A DNA stretch of 64,000 nucleotides from Kluyvera sichuanensis (GTDB lineage: Bacteria > Pseudomonadota > Gammaproteobacteria > Enterobacterales > Enterobacteriaceae), in the NCBI RefSeq assembly GCF_014218705.1, contig NZ_JABBJF010000026.1, positions 1 through 64,000 of the forward strand, in the 5' to 3' direction. Every line of letters starts with the position of its first letter. The stretch's first letter is position 1. Under the pieces are notes generated by a model, which saw only the letters and a program-made list of their open reading frames with translations, was not told where the DNA came from and searched no databases. The translations under genes were made by a program, and so were the position numbers. Below are positions 10,403 through 20,806 of this stretch, piece after piece.

Positions 10403-10478
10403 AACCATGTCGAAACAAGACATATAAGGCTCCCTCTTCCCTGTATGCAGCGGGAATTCAGTGAGGGAGCAGAGAGGA
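10377..10478 (-). ncRNA. sdhX: Probable SdhX (RybD) sRNA in the sucD 3' UTR
   Basis: The 102 nt after the sucD stop end in a strong intrinsic terminator. In E. coli the same 3' UTR is released from the sdh-suc mRNA as the Hfq-dependent sRNA SdhX, which represses ackA. Position and the terminal hairpin match; the exact 5' end and seed cannot be read from sequence. Confidence 0.5.
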
Positions 10479-11348
10479 TTACTTAATGACGGACTTCAGC
10501 GCTTCACCGATGTCAGCCAGGCTGCGAACGGTCTTCACGCCAGCGGCTTCCAGGGCAGCAAATTTCTCATCAGCGGTACCTTTACCACCGGCAATGATGG
10601 CACCTGCGTGGCCCATACGCTTGCCTTTTGGCGCGGTAACGCCTGCGATGTAGCCAACAACCGGCTTGGTGACGTGTTCTTTGATGTAGGCCGCCGCTTC
10701 TTCTTCCGCGCTACCACCGATTTCACCGATCATCACGATCGCTTCGGTCTGCGGGTCTTCCTGGAACAGCTTCAGGATATCGATGAAGTTAGAGCCTGGG
10801 ATCGGGTCGCCGCCGATGCCCACACAGGTAGACTGGCCGAAACCGTAGTCAGTGGTCTGCTTAACCGCTTCGTAAGTCAGGGTGCCGGAACGGGAGACGA
10901 TACCCACTTTACCTGGCTTGTGAATGTGACCCGGCATGATGCCGATTTTGCATTCGCCCGGGGTGATAACACCTGGGCAGTTCGGGCCAATCATGCGCAC
11001 GCCGGCTTCATCCAGTTTCACCTTCACGGTCAGCATATCCAGCGTAGGGATACCTTCGGTGATGGTGATGATCAGTTTGATGCCTGCATCGATAGCTTCC
11101 AGGATGGAGTCTTTGCAGAATGGTGCTGGAACGTAGATAACGGTGGCGGTTGCGCCCGTTGCTTCTACCGCTTCACGCACGGTATTGAACACTGGCAGGC
11201 CCAGATGAGTGGTGCCGCCTTTGCCTGGGGTTACGCCGCCAACCATCTGCGTACCGTAAGCAATCGCTTGTTCGGAGTGGAAAGAACCCTGGCTACCGGT
11301 GAAGCCCTGGCAGATAACCTTGGTGTTTTTATCGATTAAAATGGACAT
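10479..11348 (-). CDS. sucD: Succinyl-CoA synthetase alpha subunit
   Basis: SucD with SucC converts succinyl-CoA, ADP (or GDP) and phosphate to succinate and NTP in the TCA cycle. The 289-aa product has a CoA-binding Rossmann domain (about 1-120) with [10 protein letters not shown]. The phosphohistidine loop is [18 protein letters not shown] near residue 247. Its ATG overlaps the sucC stop by 1 nt (TAATG). It is the last gene of the block. Confidence 0.98.
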   Translation of the reverse strand: MSILIDKNTKVICQGFTGSQGSFHSEQAIAYGTQMVGGVTPGKGGTTHLGLPVFNTVREAVEATGATATVIYVPAPFCKDSILEAIDAGIKLIITITEGIPTLDMLTVKVKLDEAGVRMIGPNCPGVITPGECKIGIMPGHIHKPGKVGIVSRSGTLTYEAVKQTTDYGFGQSTCVGIGGDPIPGSNFIDILKLFQEDPQTEAIVMIGEIGGSAEEEAAAYIKEHVTKPVVGYIAGVTAPKGKRMGHAGAIIAGGKGTADEKFAALEAAGVKTVRSLADIGEALKSVIK

Positions 11349-12514
11349 TATTTCCCCTCCACTGCGGCAACAACCTGCTGTGCTGCGTCCGTCAGACTTT
11401 TCGCTGCAATAATATTCAGGCCGCTGTCAGCCAGTTTCTTCGCGCCGAGTTCGGCGTTGTTGCCTTCCAGACGAACAACAACCGGGACGTTAACGCCCAC
11501 TTCTGCTACCGCGCCGATGATACCGTCAGCGATCAGGTCGCAACGTACGATACCGCCGAAGATGTTAACCAGAACGGCTTTAACATTGTCATCAGAGAGG
11601 ATGATTTTAAACGCTTCAGTCACGCGCTCTTTGGTTGCGCCGCCGCCAACGTCCAGGAAGTTCGCTGGTTCGCCGCCGTGCAGTTTAACGATGTCCATGG
11701 TGCCCATTGCCAGGCCCGCACCGTTAACCATGCAACCGATGTTGCCATCAAGCGCAACGTAGTTCAGTTCCCACTGTGCAGCCTGCGCTTCACGCGGGTC
11801 TTCCTGAGACTGGTCACGCATTTCGCGCAGGTCAGCCTGACGGAACAGTGCGTTGCCGTCAGCGCCCAGTTTGCCGTCGAGGCAGATCAGGTCGCCCTGC
11901 TTGGTCACGACCAGCGGGTTGATTTCGATAAGCGCCAGGTCGCGCTCCAGGAAAATCGTTGCCAGACCCATGAAGATCTTGGTGAACTGCTGAACCTGTT
12001 TACCTTCCAGACCCAGTTTGAACGCCAGTTCACGACCCTGGTAAGGCATTGGGCCTGCCAGCGGATCCAGCGCAACTTTGTGGATCAGGTGCGGGGTTTC
12101 TTCCGCCACTTTTTCAATTTCTACGCCGCCTTCGGTAGAGGCCATAAAGACCACGCGACGGGAGCTACGGTCAACAACCGCGCCCAGGTACAGTTCTTTA
12201 CCGATGTCGGTCGCGGCTTCAACCAGAATCTGGTTAACCGGCTGGCCGTGTGCATCCGTCTGGTAGGTTACCAGGCGTTTGCCCAGCCAATGTTCTGCAA
12301 AAGCGCGAATGTCTTCTTTAGAGTTTACGACCTTCACACCGCCCGCTTTACCGCGGCCACCAGCGTGAACCTGACATTTCACTACCCACGGGCCAGCGCC
12401 GATTTTTGAAGCGGCTTCTTCTGCTTCACGCGGAGTAGTACAGGCATAACCCACCGGAGCCGGTAAGCCATAGCGGGCAAAGAGTTGTTTTGCCTGATAT
12501 TCATGTAAGTTCAT
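11348..12514 (-). CDS. sucC: Succinyl-CoA synthetase beta subunit
   Basis: SucC is the ATP-grasp subunit that provides nucleotide specificity and the succinate site. The 388-aa product starts [16 protein letters not shown], as in E. coli; 23 further upstream codons are open but fall in the spacer and show no homology. The nucleotide-binding segment [17 protein letters not shown] and the C-terminal ligase motif [13 protein letters not shown] are visible. A 135-nt gap with a REP pair separates it from sucB. Confidence 0.98.
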   Translation of the reverse strand: MNLHEYQAKQLFARYGLPAPVGYACTTPREAEEAASKIGAGPWVVKCQVHAGGRGKAGGVKVVNSKEDIRAFAEHWLGKRLVTYQTDAHGQPVNQILVEAATDIGKELYLGAVVDRSSRRVVFMASTEGGVEIEKVAEETPHLIHKVALDPLAGPMPYQGRELAFKLGLEGKQVQQFTKIFMGLATIFLERDLALIEINPLVVTKQGDLICLDGKLGADGNALFRQADLREMRDQSQEDPREAQAAQWELNYVALDGNIGCMVNGAGLAMGTMDIVKLHGGEPANFLDVGGGATKERVTEAFKIILSDDNVKAVLVNIFGGIVRCDLIADGIIGAVAEVGVNVPVVVRLEGNNAELGAKKLADSGLNIIAAKSLTDAAQQVVAAVEGK

Positions 12515-12571
12515 GTGTTCTATCCATCCTATAAAATGTTGTTGAGTTGTTGTCTGGAACTCTGGTGGGCC

Positions 12572-12638
12572 TCCCGGCGTCACTCCGTTCGGCCGGGCTA
12601 CAATTTCGTAGCCCGGCCGAGCGAAAGCGACGCCGGGG
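12572..12638. repeat. Inverted REP pair between sucB and sucC
   Basis: Two copies of the GTAGCCCGGCCGA...GACGCCGGG palindromic unit stand head to head (about 12573-12601 inverted, 12608-12638 direct). Such intra-operon REP pairs often stabilise upstream mRNA. The same core recurs near 22155, 28401, 29960, 30038 and 42532. Confidence 0.85.
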
Positions 12639-12649
12639 TTATCCCAAAC

Positions 12650-13870
12650 CTACACGTCCAGCAGAAGACGGGTTGGATCTTCTAACAGCTCTTTAATTGC
12701 CACCAGGAAGCCTACAGACTCGCGCCCATCGATCAGACGGTGGTCATAGGACAGTGCCAGGTACATCATCGGCAGAATTTCCACTTTGCCATCAACCGCC
12801 ATAGGACGGTCTTTAATGGCGTGCATACCCAGAATCGCGCTCTGAGGCGGGTTGATAATCGGGGTAGACATCAGGGAACCGAAGACGCCGCCGTTGGTAA
12901 TAGTGAAGTTACCACCGGTCAGATCTTCGACAGTCAGTTTGCCGTCGCGGCCTTTCAGCGCCAGCTCTTTAATGTTCTTCTCAATGTCAGCCATGCCGAG
13001 TGCATCAACGTCACGCAGGACTGGGGTCACCAGGCCACGCGGCGTAGACACCGCCATGCTCACATCGAAGTAGTTGTGGTAAACCACGTCTTCGCCATCG
13101 ATAGACGCGTTCACTTCTGGGTAGCGTTTCAGCGCTTCAACTACGGCTTTCACGTAGAAGGACATGAAGCCCAGACGGATACCGTGACGTTTTTCAAACG
13201 CGTCACCGTACTGCTTACGCAGGTCCATGATTGGTTTCATGTTGACTTCGTTGAAGGTCGTCAGCATCGCGGTAGAGTTTTTCGCTTCCAGCAGACGCTC
13301 AGCTACGCGTTTACGCAGACGGGTCATCGGAACACGTTTCTCGGAGCGACCTGCCAGCGGTGCAACCGGCGCTGCAGCAACCGCAGCCGGTGCAGCAGCG
13401 GCTTTCGCTGGTGCTTTCGCCAGATGTTTTTCAACGTCTTCACGGGTCAGACGACCGCCAACACCGGTGCCTTTAATTGCGCTGGCATCGAGGCTGTGCT
13501 CAGCCAGCAGGCGACGGATCGCCGGGCTCAGCGCATCGTTGTTCTGTTCTTCCAGTGAAGCCTGTTGGCGCTGAGCCGGAGTCGACTCTTTGCTTTCAGA
13601 TTTCGCGCTGGTTTCTTTACCACCGCTGTTGCCTTCACGCAGGCGACCCAGGATTTGACGGGAGGTGACGGTAGTACCTTCATCTTCCAGAACGGCATCC
13701 AGAATGCCATCCGCCGACGCCGGTACTTCCAGTACCACTTTGTCAGTTTCGATTTCTACCAGCACCTCATCACGAACTACCGCATCGCCCGGTTTTTTGT
13801 GCCAGGTTGCTACGGTCGCATCTGCTACGGATTCAGGCAGGTCAGGGACCAGAATATCTACGCTACTCAT
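12650..13870 (-). CDS. sucB: 2-oxoglutarate dehydrogenase E2, dihydrolipoyl succinyltransferase
   Basis: SucB is the core subunit of the 2-oxoglutarate dehydrogenase complex and transfers succinyl groups from lipoate to CoA. The 406-aa product has an N-terminal lipoyl domain (1-80; lipoylated K44 in [10 protein letters not shown]) and a peripheral-subunit-binding domain (about 112-148, [11 protein letters not shown]). The catalytic domain (about 175-406) has the active-site [11 protein letters not shown]. The Ala/Pro linker is close in length to that of E. coli. It lies 13 nt after sucA. Confidence 0.98.
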   Translation of the reverse strand: MSSVDILVPDLPESVADATVATWHKKPGDAVVRDEVLVEIETDKVVLEVPASADGILDAVLEDEGTTVTSRQILGRLREGNSGGKETSAKSESKESTPAQRQQASLEEQNNDALSPAIRRLLAEHSLDASAIKGTGVGGRLTREDVEKHLAKAPAKAAAAPAAVAAAPVAPLAGRSEKRVPMTRLRKRVAERLLEAKNSTAMLTTFNEVNMKPIMDLRKQYGDAFEKRHGIRLGFMSFYVKAVVEALKRYPEVNASIDGEDVVYHNYFDVSMAVSTPRGLVTPVLRDVDALGMADIEKNIKELALKGRDGKLTVEDLTGGNFTITNGGVFGSLMSTPIINPPQSAILGMHAIKDRPMAVDGKVEILPMMYLALSYDHRLIDGRESVGFLVAIKELLEDPTRLLLDV

Positions 13871-13883
13871 TTTGTATCCTTAA

Positions 13884-16685
13884 TTAATCGACGTTCAGCG
13901 CGTCATTGACCAGATCTTGTTGCTGCTTCTGGTGAACGGACATATACCCTACCGCCGGCGAGGCGGAGGCTGGGCGACCTGCGTAACGCAGACCAGCACC
14001 AAATGGAATCACATCACGGAAATGATGTTGGCTGCAGTACCATGCGCCCTGGTTAAGCGGCTCTTCCTGGCACCAGACAAAATCATGCACGTGAGCATAA
14101 GCTTTCAGCACTTCTTGTACCGCCTGGTGCGGGAACGGATACAGCTGTTCGATACGCACGATAGCGACATCTTTCTGGTCGTTCTTGCGACGCTGTTCCA
14201 GCAGGTCGTAGTAAACCTTACCAGAACACAGCACGACGCGTTTCACGACTCTAGGATCCAGCTCATCAATCTCCCCGATGGCCGGCATAAAGGTGCCGTT
14301 TGCCAGTTCGTCCAGCGTAGAGACCGCCAGCGGGTGACGCAGCAGAGACTTCGGCGACATGACCACCAGCGGACGGCGCATCCCGCGCAGCGCCTGACGA
14401 CGCAGCATGTGATAAACCTGTGCCGGGGTGGACGGTACGCAAACCTGCATGTTTTGCTGTGCGCAAAGCTGCAGATAACGTTCCAGACGCGCAGAGGAGT
14501 GCTCCGGACCCTGACCTTCATAACCGTGTGGCAGCAGCATAACCAGACCGCACATACGGCCCCATTTCTGCTCGCCGGAGGAGATGAACTGGTCGATAAC
14601 CACCTGCGCACCGTTGGCGAAGTCGCCGAACTGGGCTTCCCAGATGGTCAGGGTGCGTGGCTCAGCCGTCGCGTAACCATATTCGAATGCCAGGACCGCT
14701 TCTTCAGACAGTACGGAGTCCCACACCTTAAATACGCCCTGCCCGTTATGCACGTGCTGCAGCGGGGTGTAGGTGGAACCGTTAGACTGGTTATGGATAA
14801 CCGCGTGACGGTGGAAGAAGGTGCCGCGACCGGCATCTTCACCGGACAGACGGACTGGAATGCCTTCATCGACCAGCGTGGCGTACGCCAGGTTTTCCGC
14901 GCCGCCCCAATCGAACAGCTTCTCGCCCGCCGCCATTGCCTGACGGTCGCCGTAGATTTTCGCTACGCGAGATTGCATTTCAATGGCATCAGGTACGGTA
15001 CTGATACGGTTAGCCAGCTCCTGCAGGCGCTTCATCTCAACCTTGTTCGGGTAGCTTTCGTCCCACTCATGGTTGAGGTATGGCGACCAGGTAAAGGAGT
15101 GCAGGTTCATTGGACGCCACTCTTTCACCACGCATTCGCCCGCGTCCAGCGCATCGCGATACAGGTTAACCATCTCGGTGGCATCTTCCAGCGTCGCGAC
15201 TTTGTCCGCTTCCAGCTTGTCAGCATAGATTTTACGCGGGGTCGGATGCTTTTTGATTTTCTGGTACATCAGCGGCTGGGTTGCGCTTGGCTCGTCGGCT
15301 TCGTTATGGCCGTGACGGCGGTAGCACACCAGGTCGATGAACACATCACGTTTAAAGGTGTTACGGAAATCCAGCGCCAGACGGGTAACGAAAGCCACAG
15401 CTTCCGGGTCATCCGCGTTCACGTGGAAGATTGGCGCCATCACCATCTTACCGATATCGGTACAGTATGGCGTTGAACGCGCATCCAGCGGGTTAGACGT
15501 GGTGAAGCCCACCTGGTTGTTAATCACGATGCGAACGGTACCGCCCACTTCGTAACCACGCGCTTTGGACATGTTCAGGGTTTCCTGAACCACGCCCTGA
15601 CCGGTTACCGCGGCGTCGCCGTGGATGGTAATCGGCAGAACTTTATTGCTACTTGGCTCGTCCAGACGGTCAAGGCGCGCACGGACGGAACCGATAACCA
15701 CTGGGCTTACGATTTCGAGGTGCGACGGGTTAAACGCCAGCGCCAGGTGTACCAGGCCACCTTCGGTTTCGATGTCGGAGGAGAAGCCCATGTGGTACTT
15801 CACGTCACCGGTGCCGAGGTGTTCTTTATGCTTGCCGGAGAACTCGTCGAACAGCTCCTGGGACTGTTTACCCAGAACGTTGATCAGCACGTTCAGACGA
15901 CCGCGGTGCGCCATACCCAGCACCACTTCACGGGTACCGCTCTTGCCCGCATGGCGGATCATCTCTTTGAGCATCGGTACCAACGCATCGCCGCCTTCCA
16001 GCGAGAAGCGTTTTGCGCCTGGGAATTTCGCGCCCAGGTAGCGCTCCAGACCTTCTGCCGCAGTCAGTTCACTCAGGAAGCGTTTTTTCTCTTCTGCAGT
16101 AAAGGTGGCATGCCCCGCTTCAAAACGCTGTTGGATCCAACGTTTCTCTTCGGTGTTCGTGATGTGCATGTATTCCGCGCCGATGTGGCCGCAGTAGGTC
16201 TGTTTGAGAGCATCAATCAGATCGCCGAGCTTCATCGTGTCTTTGCCGATGGCGAAAGAACCTACGTTAAAGCTCTCCTGGAAGTCGGCCTCAGTCAGAT
16301 CGTGGAAAGCGGGATCTAAATCAGCCACTTTATCCTGCTGCCACAGTCCCAGCGGATCGAGGATCGCGTTCTGGTGACCACGGAAGCGATAAGCGTTGAT
16401 AAGCTGCAGGACTTTAACCTGCTTCGCATTCGTGTCAGGGTCGGAAATCGAAGAAGAGTAACGTGAGGCATCCTTCGCCAGACGACGGAAATAATCACGT
16501 GTTTTGGAATGAAATTGATCCGGTTTGACTCCGGTACCAGGTAACTGCTGGAACATTGAACGCCAGTGAGCGTCGACAGAGTCAGGATCGGTTAAGAAGT
16601 CTTCATAGAGCTGTTCTATCCAACTCTGGTTCGCGCCAGAGAGGTAAGAAGAGTCCAGCCAGGCTTTCATTGCGCCGTTCTGCAT
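13884..16685 (-). CDS. sucA: 2-oxoglutarate dehydrogenase E1 component
   Basis: SucA is the thiamine-diphosphate-dependent E1 enzyme decarboxylating 2-oxoglutarate. The 933-aa product has the same length as E. coli SucA. The E2-binding N-terminus is MQNGAMKAWLDSSYLSGANQ. The ThDP region includes AHRGRLNVL and PITIHGDAAVTGQGVVQET, and the transketolase-like central domain has RLSGEDAGRGTFFHRH. It is transcribed from the sdh promoter and, in E. coli, also from a weak suc promoter in the upstream gap. Confidence 0.98.
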   Translation of the reverse strand: MQNGAMKAWLDSSYLSGANQSWIEQLYEDFLTDPDSVDAHWRSMFQQLPGTGVKPDQFHSKTRDYFRRLAKDASRYSSSISDPDTNAKQVKVLQLINAYRFRGHQNAILDPLGLWQQDKVADLDPAFHDLTEADFQESFNVGSFAIGKDTMKLGDLIDALKQTYCGHIGAEYMHITNTEEKRWIQQRFEAGHATFTAEEKKRFLSELTAAEGLERYLGAKFPGAKRFSLEGGDALVPMLKEMIRHAGKSGTREVVLGMAHRGRLNVLINVLGKQSQELFDEFSGKHKEHLGTGDVKYHMGFSSDIETEGGLVHLALAFNPSHLEIVSPVVIGSVRARLDRLDEPSSNKVLPITIHGDAAVTGQGVVQETLNMSKARGYEVGGTVRIVINNQVGFTTSNPLDARSTPYCTDIGKMVMAPIFHVNADDPEAVAFVTRLALDFRNTFKRDVFIDLVCYRRHGHNEADEPSATQPLMYQKIKKHPTPRKIYADKLEADKVATLEDATEMVNLYRDALDAGECVVKEWRPMNLHSFTWSPYLNHEWDESYPNKVEMKRLQELANRISTVPDAIEMQSRVAKIYGDRQAMAAGEKLFDWGGAENLAYATLVDEGIPVRLSGEDAGRGTFFHRHAVIHNQSNGSTYTPLQHVHNGQGVFKVWDSVLSEEAVLAFEYGYATAEPRTLTIWEAQFGDFANGAQVVIDQFISSGEQKWGRMCGLVMLLPHGYEGQGPEHSSARLERYLQLCAQQNMQVCVPSTPAQVYHMLRRQALRGMRRPLVVMSPKSLLRHPLAVSTLDELANGTFMPAIGEIDELDPRVVKRVVLCSGKVYYDLLEQRRKNDQKDVAIVRIEQLYPFPHQAVQEVLKAYAHVHDFVWCQEEPLNQGAWYCSQHHFRDVIPFGAGLRYAGRPASASPAVGYMSVHQKQQQDLVNDALNVD

Positions 16686-16839
16686 CGTGATCCCTTAAGC
16701 ATCTTATGCTTATTTCGCCGTGGATAACTACGACGTACGCCGATATAGCACACGTCCCAGGGTTCACTTGCGAGCTCTTGTATTTGCACTGGCCCGCGAA
16801 GGAACCTTTAGAAACTGTCTTAAGCGCTTTGCGCTCACC

Positions 16840-16918
16840 CTTTCTCATGAGAGAAAGCAGATTTGGCAGTTTTTAAAGGTTTCCTGCATGTTATCCCCTC
16901 TCCTTATGGGAGAGGGGA
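16840..16918. repeat. Two hairpins in the sdhB-sucA spacer
   Basis: The stem CTTTCTC/GAGAAAG spans 16840-16857. A longer stem CCCCTCTCC/GGAGAGGGG spans 16894-16918. The second resembles the CCCTCTCCC...GGGAGAGGG palindromic repeat at 61411-61495. The rest of the 241-nt gap shows no gene. Confidence 0.65.
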
Positions 16919-16926
16919 ACAGGGTA

Positions 16927-17643
16927 TTACGCACTACGTTGCAGCAGCATCGACTTAATATGGCCGATGGCGCGCGTCGGGTTCAGCCCCTTAGGACATA
17001 CACTGACGCAGTTCATGATGCTATGGCAGCGGAATACGCTGAAAGCGTCACTTAACCCTTCCAGGCGGCTGTCGGTTTCGGTATCGCGGCTATCAATCAA
17101 GAAGCGATACGCAGCCAGCAGGCCTGCCGGGCCGATAAACTTGTCCGGGTTCCACCAGAACGACGGGCAAGAGGTCGAACAGCATGCGCAGAGAATACAC
17201 TCGTACAGACCATCGAGTTTCTCACGCTGCTCTGGCATCTGCAGATGCTCACGAGCCGGAGGATTTTGCCCATTATTCAACAAGTAAGGCTTAATCTTCT
17301 CATACTGTGCGTAGAATTGCCCCATGTCTACCACCAAATCGCGGATAACCGGCAGACCAGGCAGTGGACGGATAACAATTTTCTTGCCCGGCTGATTCAG
17401 CGCGGAGATCGGCGTGATGCACGCCAGACCGTTTTTCCCGTTCATGTTCAGGCCGTCAGAACCACATACCCCTTCACGGCAGGAGCGGCGGAACGACAGG
17501 CTTGGATCTTTTTCTTTCAGCTGCATCAATGCATCCAGCAGCATCATGTCGCGACCTTCTTCCGCTTCCAGGGTGTAATCCTGCATGCGCGGAGCATCGT
17601 CAACGTCCGGGTTATAACGATAAACTGAAAACTCGAGTTTCAT
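16927..17643 (-). CDS. sdhB: Succinate dehydrogenase iron-sulfur subunit
   Basis: SdhB passes electrons from the flavoprotein SdhA to ubiquinone through [2Fe-2S], [4Fe-4S] and [3Fe-4S] clusters. The 238-aa product has the 2Fe-2S motif SCREGVCGSDGLNMNGKNGLAC (cysteines from residue 55). The two C-terminal cluster motifs are CILCACCSTSCPSFWW and CHSIMNCVSVCPKGLNP. It lies 15 nt after sdhA. Confidence 0.98.
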   Translation of the reverse strand: MKLEFSVYRYNPDVDDAPRMQDYTLEAEEGRDMMLLDALMQLKEKDPSLSFRRSCREGVCGSDGLNMNGKNGLACITPISALNQPGKKIVIRPLPGLPVIRDLVVDMGQFYAQYEKIKPYLLNNGQNPPAREHLQMPEQREKLDGLYECILCACCSTSCPSFWWNPDKFIGPAGLLAAYRFLIDSRDTETDSRLEGLSDAFSVFRCHSIMNCVSVCPKGLNPTRAIGHIKSMLLQRSA

Positions 17644-17658
17644 AATCCTGTCTCCGCA

Positions 17659-19425
17659 TTAATAAGTACGAATCTTCGGCGGGAATGCCGGACGCAGTTT
17701 CGGTTCCATATTGACGCTACGACGCGTCATGGATTCCGACTCTGGCAGATACAGGGAATGGCACAGCCAGTTTTCATCATCACGATCCGGGAAGTCGAAG
17801 CGGCTATGTGCGCCACGGCTTTCGGTACGGAAGTTTGCAGACACCGCGGTGGCGTAAGCCGTTTCCATCAGGTTATCCAGCTCCAGACACTCTACGCGCT
17901 GGGTGTTGAATTCGCTTGAGGTGTCATCCAGACGGGCATTTTTCAGACGCTCGCGAATCGCTTTCAGCTGCTCAAGACCTTTGGCCATCGCATCGCCTTC
18001 ACGGAATACCGAGAAGTTATGCTGCATACATTCCTGCAGCGCTTTGCGAATTTCGACCGGGTCTTCACCGTCACGGTTACCGTTCCAGCGATTCAGACGT
18101 TCCAGAGAAGCGTCAATCTCTTCTTCGGTCGCGTCGCGCAGTTCGCCCTGTTCAGCGATGGATTCCTGCAGATGCAGGCCAACCGCACGACCGAAGACCA
18201 CCAGGTCAAGCAGCGAGTTGCCACCCAGACGGTTCGCACCGTGAACGGATACGCAGGCAATTTCACCTACCGCGAACAGACCAGGAATCACCACGTCTTC
18301 GCCTTGCTCATTCACGGTCAGTGCCTGGCCGCTCACTTTGGTCGGAATACCGCCCATCATGTAGTGGCAGGTTGGGATAACCGGGATAGGTTCTTTAACC
18401 GGGTCAACGTGTGCGAAGGTACGAGACAGTTCCAGGATACCCGGCAGACGGGATTCCAGCACTTCTTTACCCAGGTGATCCAGCTTCAGCTTGGCGTGTG
18501 GACCCCATGGGCCGTCACAGCCGCGACCTTCACGGATTTCGATCATGATGGAACGCGCCACCACGTCACGACCCGCGAGGTCTTTCGCGTTCGGCGCATA
18601 ACGCTCCATGAAGCGCTCGCCGTGTTTGTTCAGCAGATAACCACCTTCACCACGGCAGCCTTCTGTCACCAGAACGCCCGCGCCGGCGATACCGGTTGGG
18701 TGGAATTGCCACATTTCCATATCCTGCACCGGAACACCGGCACGGATAGCCATACCAACACCGTCACCGGTATTGATGTGGGCGTTAGTGGTGGACTGAT
18801 AGATACGCCCTGCCCCGCCGGTTGCCAGCACGGTTGCACGGGCTTTGAAGTAAACCACTTCACCGGTTTCGATACACAGCGCGGTACAACCCACCACTGC
18901 GCCATCGGCATTTTTCACCAGGTCCAGCGCATACCACTCGGAGAAAATAGTGGTGTGGTTTTTCAAATTCTGTTGATAAAGCGTGTGCAGCAGGGCGTGA
19001 CCGGTACGGTCAGCTGCCGCTGCGGTACGTGCCGCCTGCTCGCCGCCGAAGTTTTTCGACTGGCCGCCAAACGGACGTTGATAGATGGTCCCATTCTCCA
19101 GACGGGAGAACGGCAGGCCCATATGATCCAGCTCCAGAATCGCTTCCGGGCCGGTCTTACACATGTATTCAATAGCGTCCTGGTCACCGATGTAGTCCGA
19201 CCCTTTTACGGTGTCGTACATGTGCCATTCCCAGTTATCTTCATGGGTATTACCGAGCGCAACGGTGATACCACCCTGCGCAGATACGGTATGGGAACGG
19301 GTCGGGAACACTTTAGACAGCAGCGCACAAGTCTGGCCGCTTTGGGAAATTTGCAGCGCCGCGCGCATACCTGCGCCACCGGCACCAATCACAACAGCAT
19401 CAAATTCTCTGACTGGCAGTTTCAT
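17659..19425 (-). CDS. sdhA: Succinate dehydrogenase flavoprotein subunit
   Basis: SdhA is the catalytic subunit oxidising succinate to fumarate on the cytoplasmic face of the inner membrane. The 588-aa product starts [20 protein letters not shown] with the FAD dinucleotide-binding loop. The FAD is covalently attached at H45 in [11 protein letters not shown]. Active-site segments [20 protein letters not shown] and [11 protein letters not shown] are intact. The internal ATG at 19425 is chosen by homology and overlaps the sdhD stop (TGATG). Confidence 0.98.
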   Translation of the reverse strand: MKLPVREFDAVVIGAGGAGMRAALQISQSGQTCALLSKVFPTRSHTVSAQGGITVALGNTHEDNWEWHMYDTVKGSDYIGDQDAIEYMCKTGPEAILELDHMGLPFSRLENGTIYQRPFGGQSKNFGGEQAARTAAAADRTGHALLHTLYQQNLKNHTTIFSEWYALDLVKNADGAVVGCTALCIETGEVVYFKARATVLATGGAGRIYQSTTNAHINTGDGVGMAIRAGVPVQDMEMWQFHPTGIAGAGVLVTEGCRGEGGYLLNKHGERFMERYAPNAKDLAGRDVVARSIMIEIREGRGCDGPWGPHAKLKLDHLGKEVLESRLPGILELSRTFAHVDPVKEPIPVIPTCHYMMGGIPTKVSGQALTVNEQGEDVVIPGLFAVGEIACVSVHGANRLGGNSLLDLVVFGRAVGLHLQESIAEQGELRDATEEEIDASLERLNRWNGNRDGEDPVEIRKALQECMQHNFSVFREGDAMAKGLEQLKAIRERLKNARLDDTSSEFNTQRVECLELDNLMETAYATAVSANFRTESRGAHSRFDFPDRDDENWLCHSLYLPESESMTRRSVNMEPKLRPAFPPKIRTY

Positions 19426-19772
19426 CACACACCCCACACCGCAACAAATCCATAGATAACGTAAACCAACAGGGCCACAACAATAACCAGTTGCAGCGTC
19501 AGGCGCAGAGCCAGTGGTTTAACGTAGTCGGTTAACACCTGCCACATGCCGATCCAGGCATGAATCAAGATTGAGACCAGAGCCAGCAGGGTGAACACTT
19601 TGGTGAACGCAGAGGCAAAGAAACCGCTCCAGATTTCCCAGGTCACTTCACCGTGCGTCGCAAAAAAGCCCACCATGTAGATGATGTACAGAGTCAGGAC
19701 AATAGCGGTGGCGCGGACGAGGATGAAGTCATGTACGCCGTTGCGTCCTAATGCTGAGGCGTTGCTTACCAT
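19425..19772 (-). CDS. sdhD: Succinate dehydrogenase membrane anchor SdhD
   Basis: SdhD and SdhC bind haem b556 and form the quinone site. The 115-aa product [16 protein letters not shown]... has three transmembrane helices (about 15-36, 58-78 and 90-112) and the conserved region [19 protein letters not shown], which holds the haem-ligand histidine. The open frame extends 54 codons upstream inside sdhC, so the ATG is set by homology. In E. coli its start region is the RyhB sRNA target. Confidence 0.97.
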   Translation of the reverse strand: MVSNASALGRNGVHDFILVRATAIVLTLYIIYMVGFFATHGEVTWEIWSGFFASAFTKVFTLLALVSILIHAWIGMWQVLTDYVKPLALRLTLQLVIVVALLVYVIYGFVAVWGV

Positions 19773-20155
19773 ACGAGGACTCCTGCAAGAATTGAAAGCA
19801 CGACAGTAATAACAAAAGAGATTTTCGCAGAGCGCTGACCGGCTTCGAGAGTTTCTTCGATATAACCGAAATCCATTAACACGTGACGAATACCCACAAC
19901 CGCATGGTACGCCAGCGCAGTGAGGATGCCCCACATAATGAATTTAACGAAGAAGCTGCTCATGATGGAGGAAGCGGTCTGGAAGCCTTCCGGGGAGGAG
20001 AGACTGGTGCCCAGCAACCATAGCAGAATACCGACCGCCACAAACGTGATCACACCGGATACGCGATGGAGAATGGACGCTATCGCTGTTATAGGGAACC
20101 GGATTGTTGTCAAATCCAGATTGACAGGTCTTTGTTTTTTCACATTTCTTATCAT
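19766..20155 (-). CDS. sdhC: Succinate dehydrogenase cytochrome b556 subunit SdhC
   Basis: SdhC is a membrane anchor subunit with haem and quinone-binding residues. The chosen ATG gives 129 aa ([15 protein letters not shown]...), as in E. coli. HRVSGVITF carries conserved His/Arg/Ser near the quinone site, and [10 protein letters not shown] carries the haem-side histidines. Three transmembrane helices are evident. It is the first gene of sdhCDAB-sucABCD and overlaps sdhD by 7 nt, as in E. coli. Confidence 0.97.
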   Translation of the reverse strand: MIRNVKKQRPVNLDLTTIRFPITAIASILHRVSGVITFVAVGILLWLLGTSLSSPEGFQTASSIMSSFFVKFIMWGILTALAYHAVVGIRHVLMDFGYIEETLEAGQRSAKISFVITVVLSILAGVLVW

Positions 20156-20806
20156 GAATAACGCCCACATGCTGTTCTTATTATTTCCTTCCTCCGGTCC
20201 GCAGGCGGGTCAAGCAGCGTCCTTTCTATAACTTCGCGTCATGGTTAAATCTGCTCACAGATGCTAAATCGACACGTTAAAACGCTGGGTGGCTCGGGAT
20301 TGCAGGGTATTCCGGAGACCTGGCGGCAGTATAGGCTGTTCACAAAATCATTACAATTAACCTACATATAGTTTGTCCGGTTTTATGCAGAACAGTGATC
20401 ATGCTCACGATTAAAACAATTTTTTAAAAATTAATCACGTGATTTGACAAATATTAAACATTATTGTTACAACCATCACCTGTAAAAGCATATAATGCTC
20501 AAAAGTTATGGGGTCACTCTTTCACCTGATAATAAGTTATGTAACAGTGTGACGGTATTGACCGAACTTATCAGGACAGTTATTAGTGTTGTACAGGTTT
20601 GAATCATCGGATTGCTAAGACCCTGATTTGCTGTTGTTTCACTGTAGATTAGACGTGCACCGTCAAGCGCCCTTGCTCTGTACCCTCGCGTTATCTTTAC
20701 CGCAGAGCCGTGAGCCAAATAACAAACTGGCAACGTCGAACTATGTTTTGAATTGCAAATCCGGCATCCAGCAGTCTTAAGCAAAAAGGCGCTAAGGAGA
20801 CCGTAA
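20156..20806. promoter_or_regulatory. Divergent sdhC / gltA regulatory region
   Basis: This 651-nt non-coding region lies between divergent sdhC (left) and gltA (right). It is AT-rich in the middle, with a CRP-like site at 20394-20409 and an ATCACGTGAT palindrome (20434-20443). In E. coli it holds the sdh promoter and two gltA promoters controlled by ArcA, CRP and Fur. Start points cannot be fixed here. No short gene with homology was found. Confidence 0.7.
20394..20409. promoter_or_regulatory. CRP-like site in the sdhC-gltA region
   Basis: AGTGATCATGCTCACG matches the CRP half-sites TGTGA-N6-TCACA at 8 of 10 positions. It lies about 240 nt upstream of sdhC. CRP activation of sdh is established in E. 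coli; this exact placement is inferred. Confidence 0.45.

Noticed and set aside
10270-10464. 64-aa + strand frame in the cydA-sucD gap
   Set aside because: It runs through the suc terminator and A-tracts (KKKATVT, KKRPPKG) and has no homology. It is not credible as a gene.
12515-12649. Considered as a separate promoter or small gene between sucB and sucC
   Set aside because: The spacer is explained by an inverted REP pair; no convincing -35/-10 or reading frame was found.
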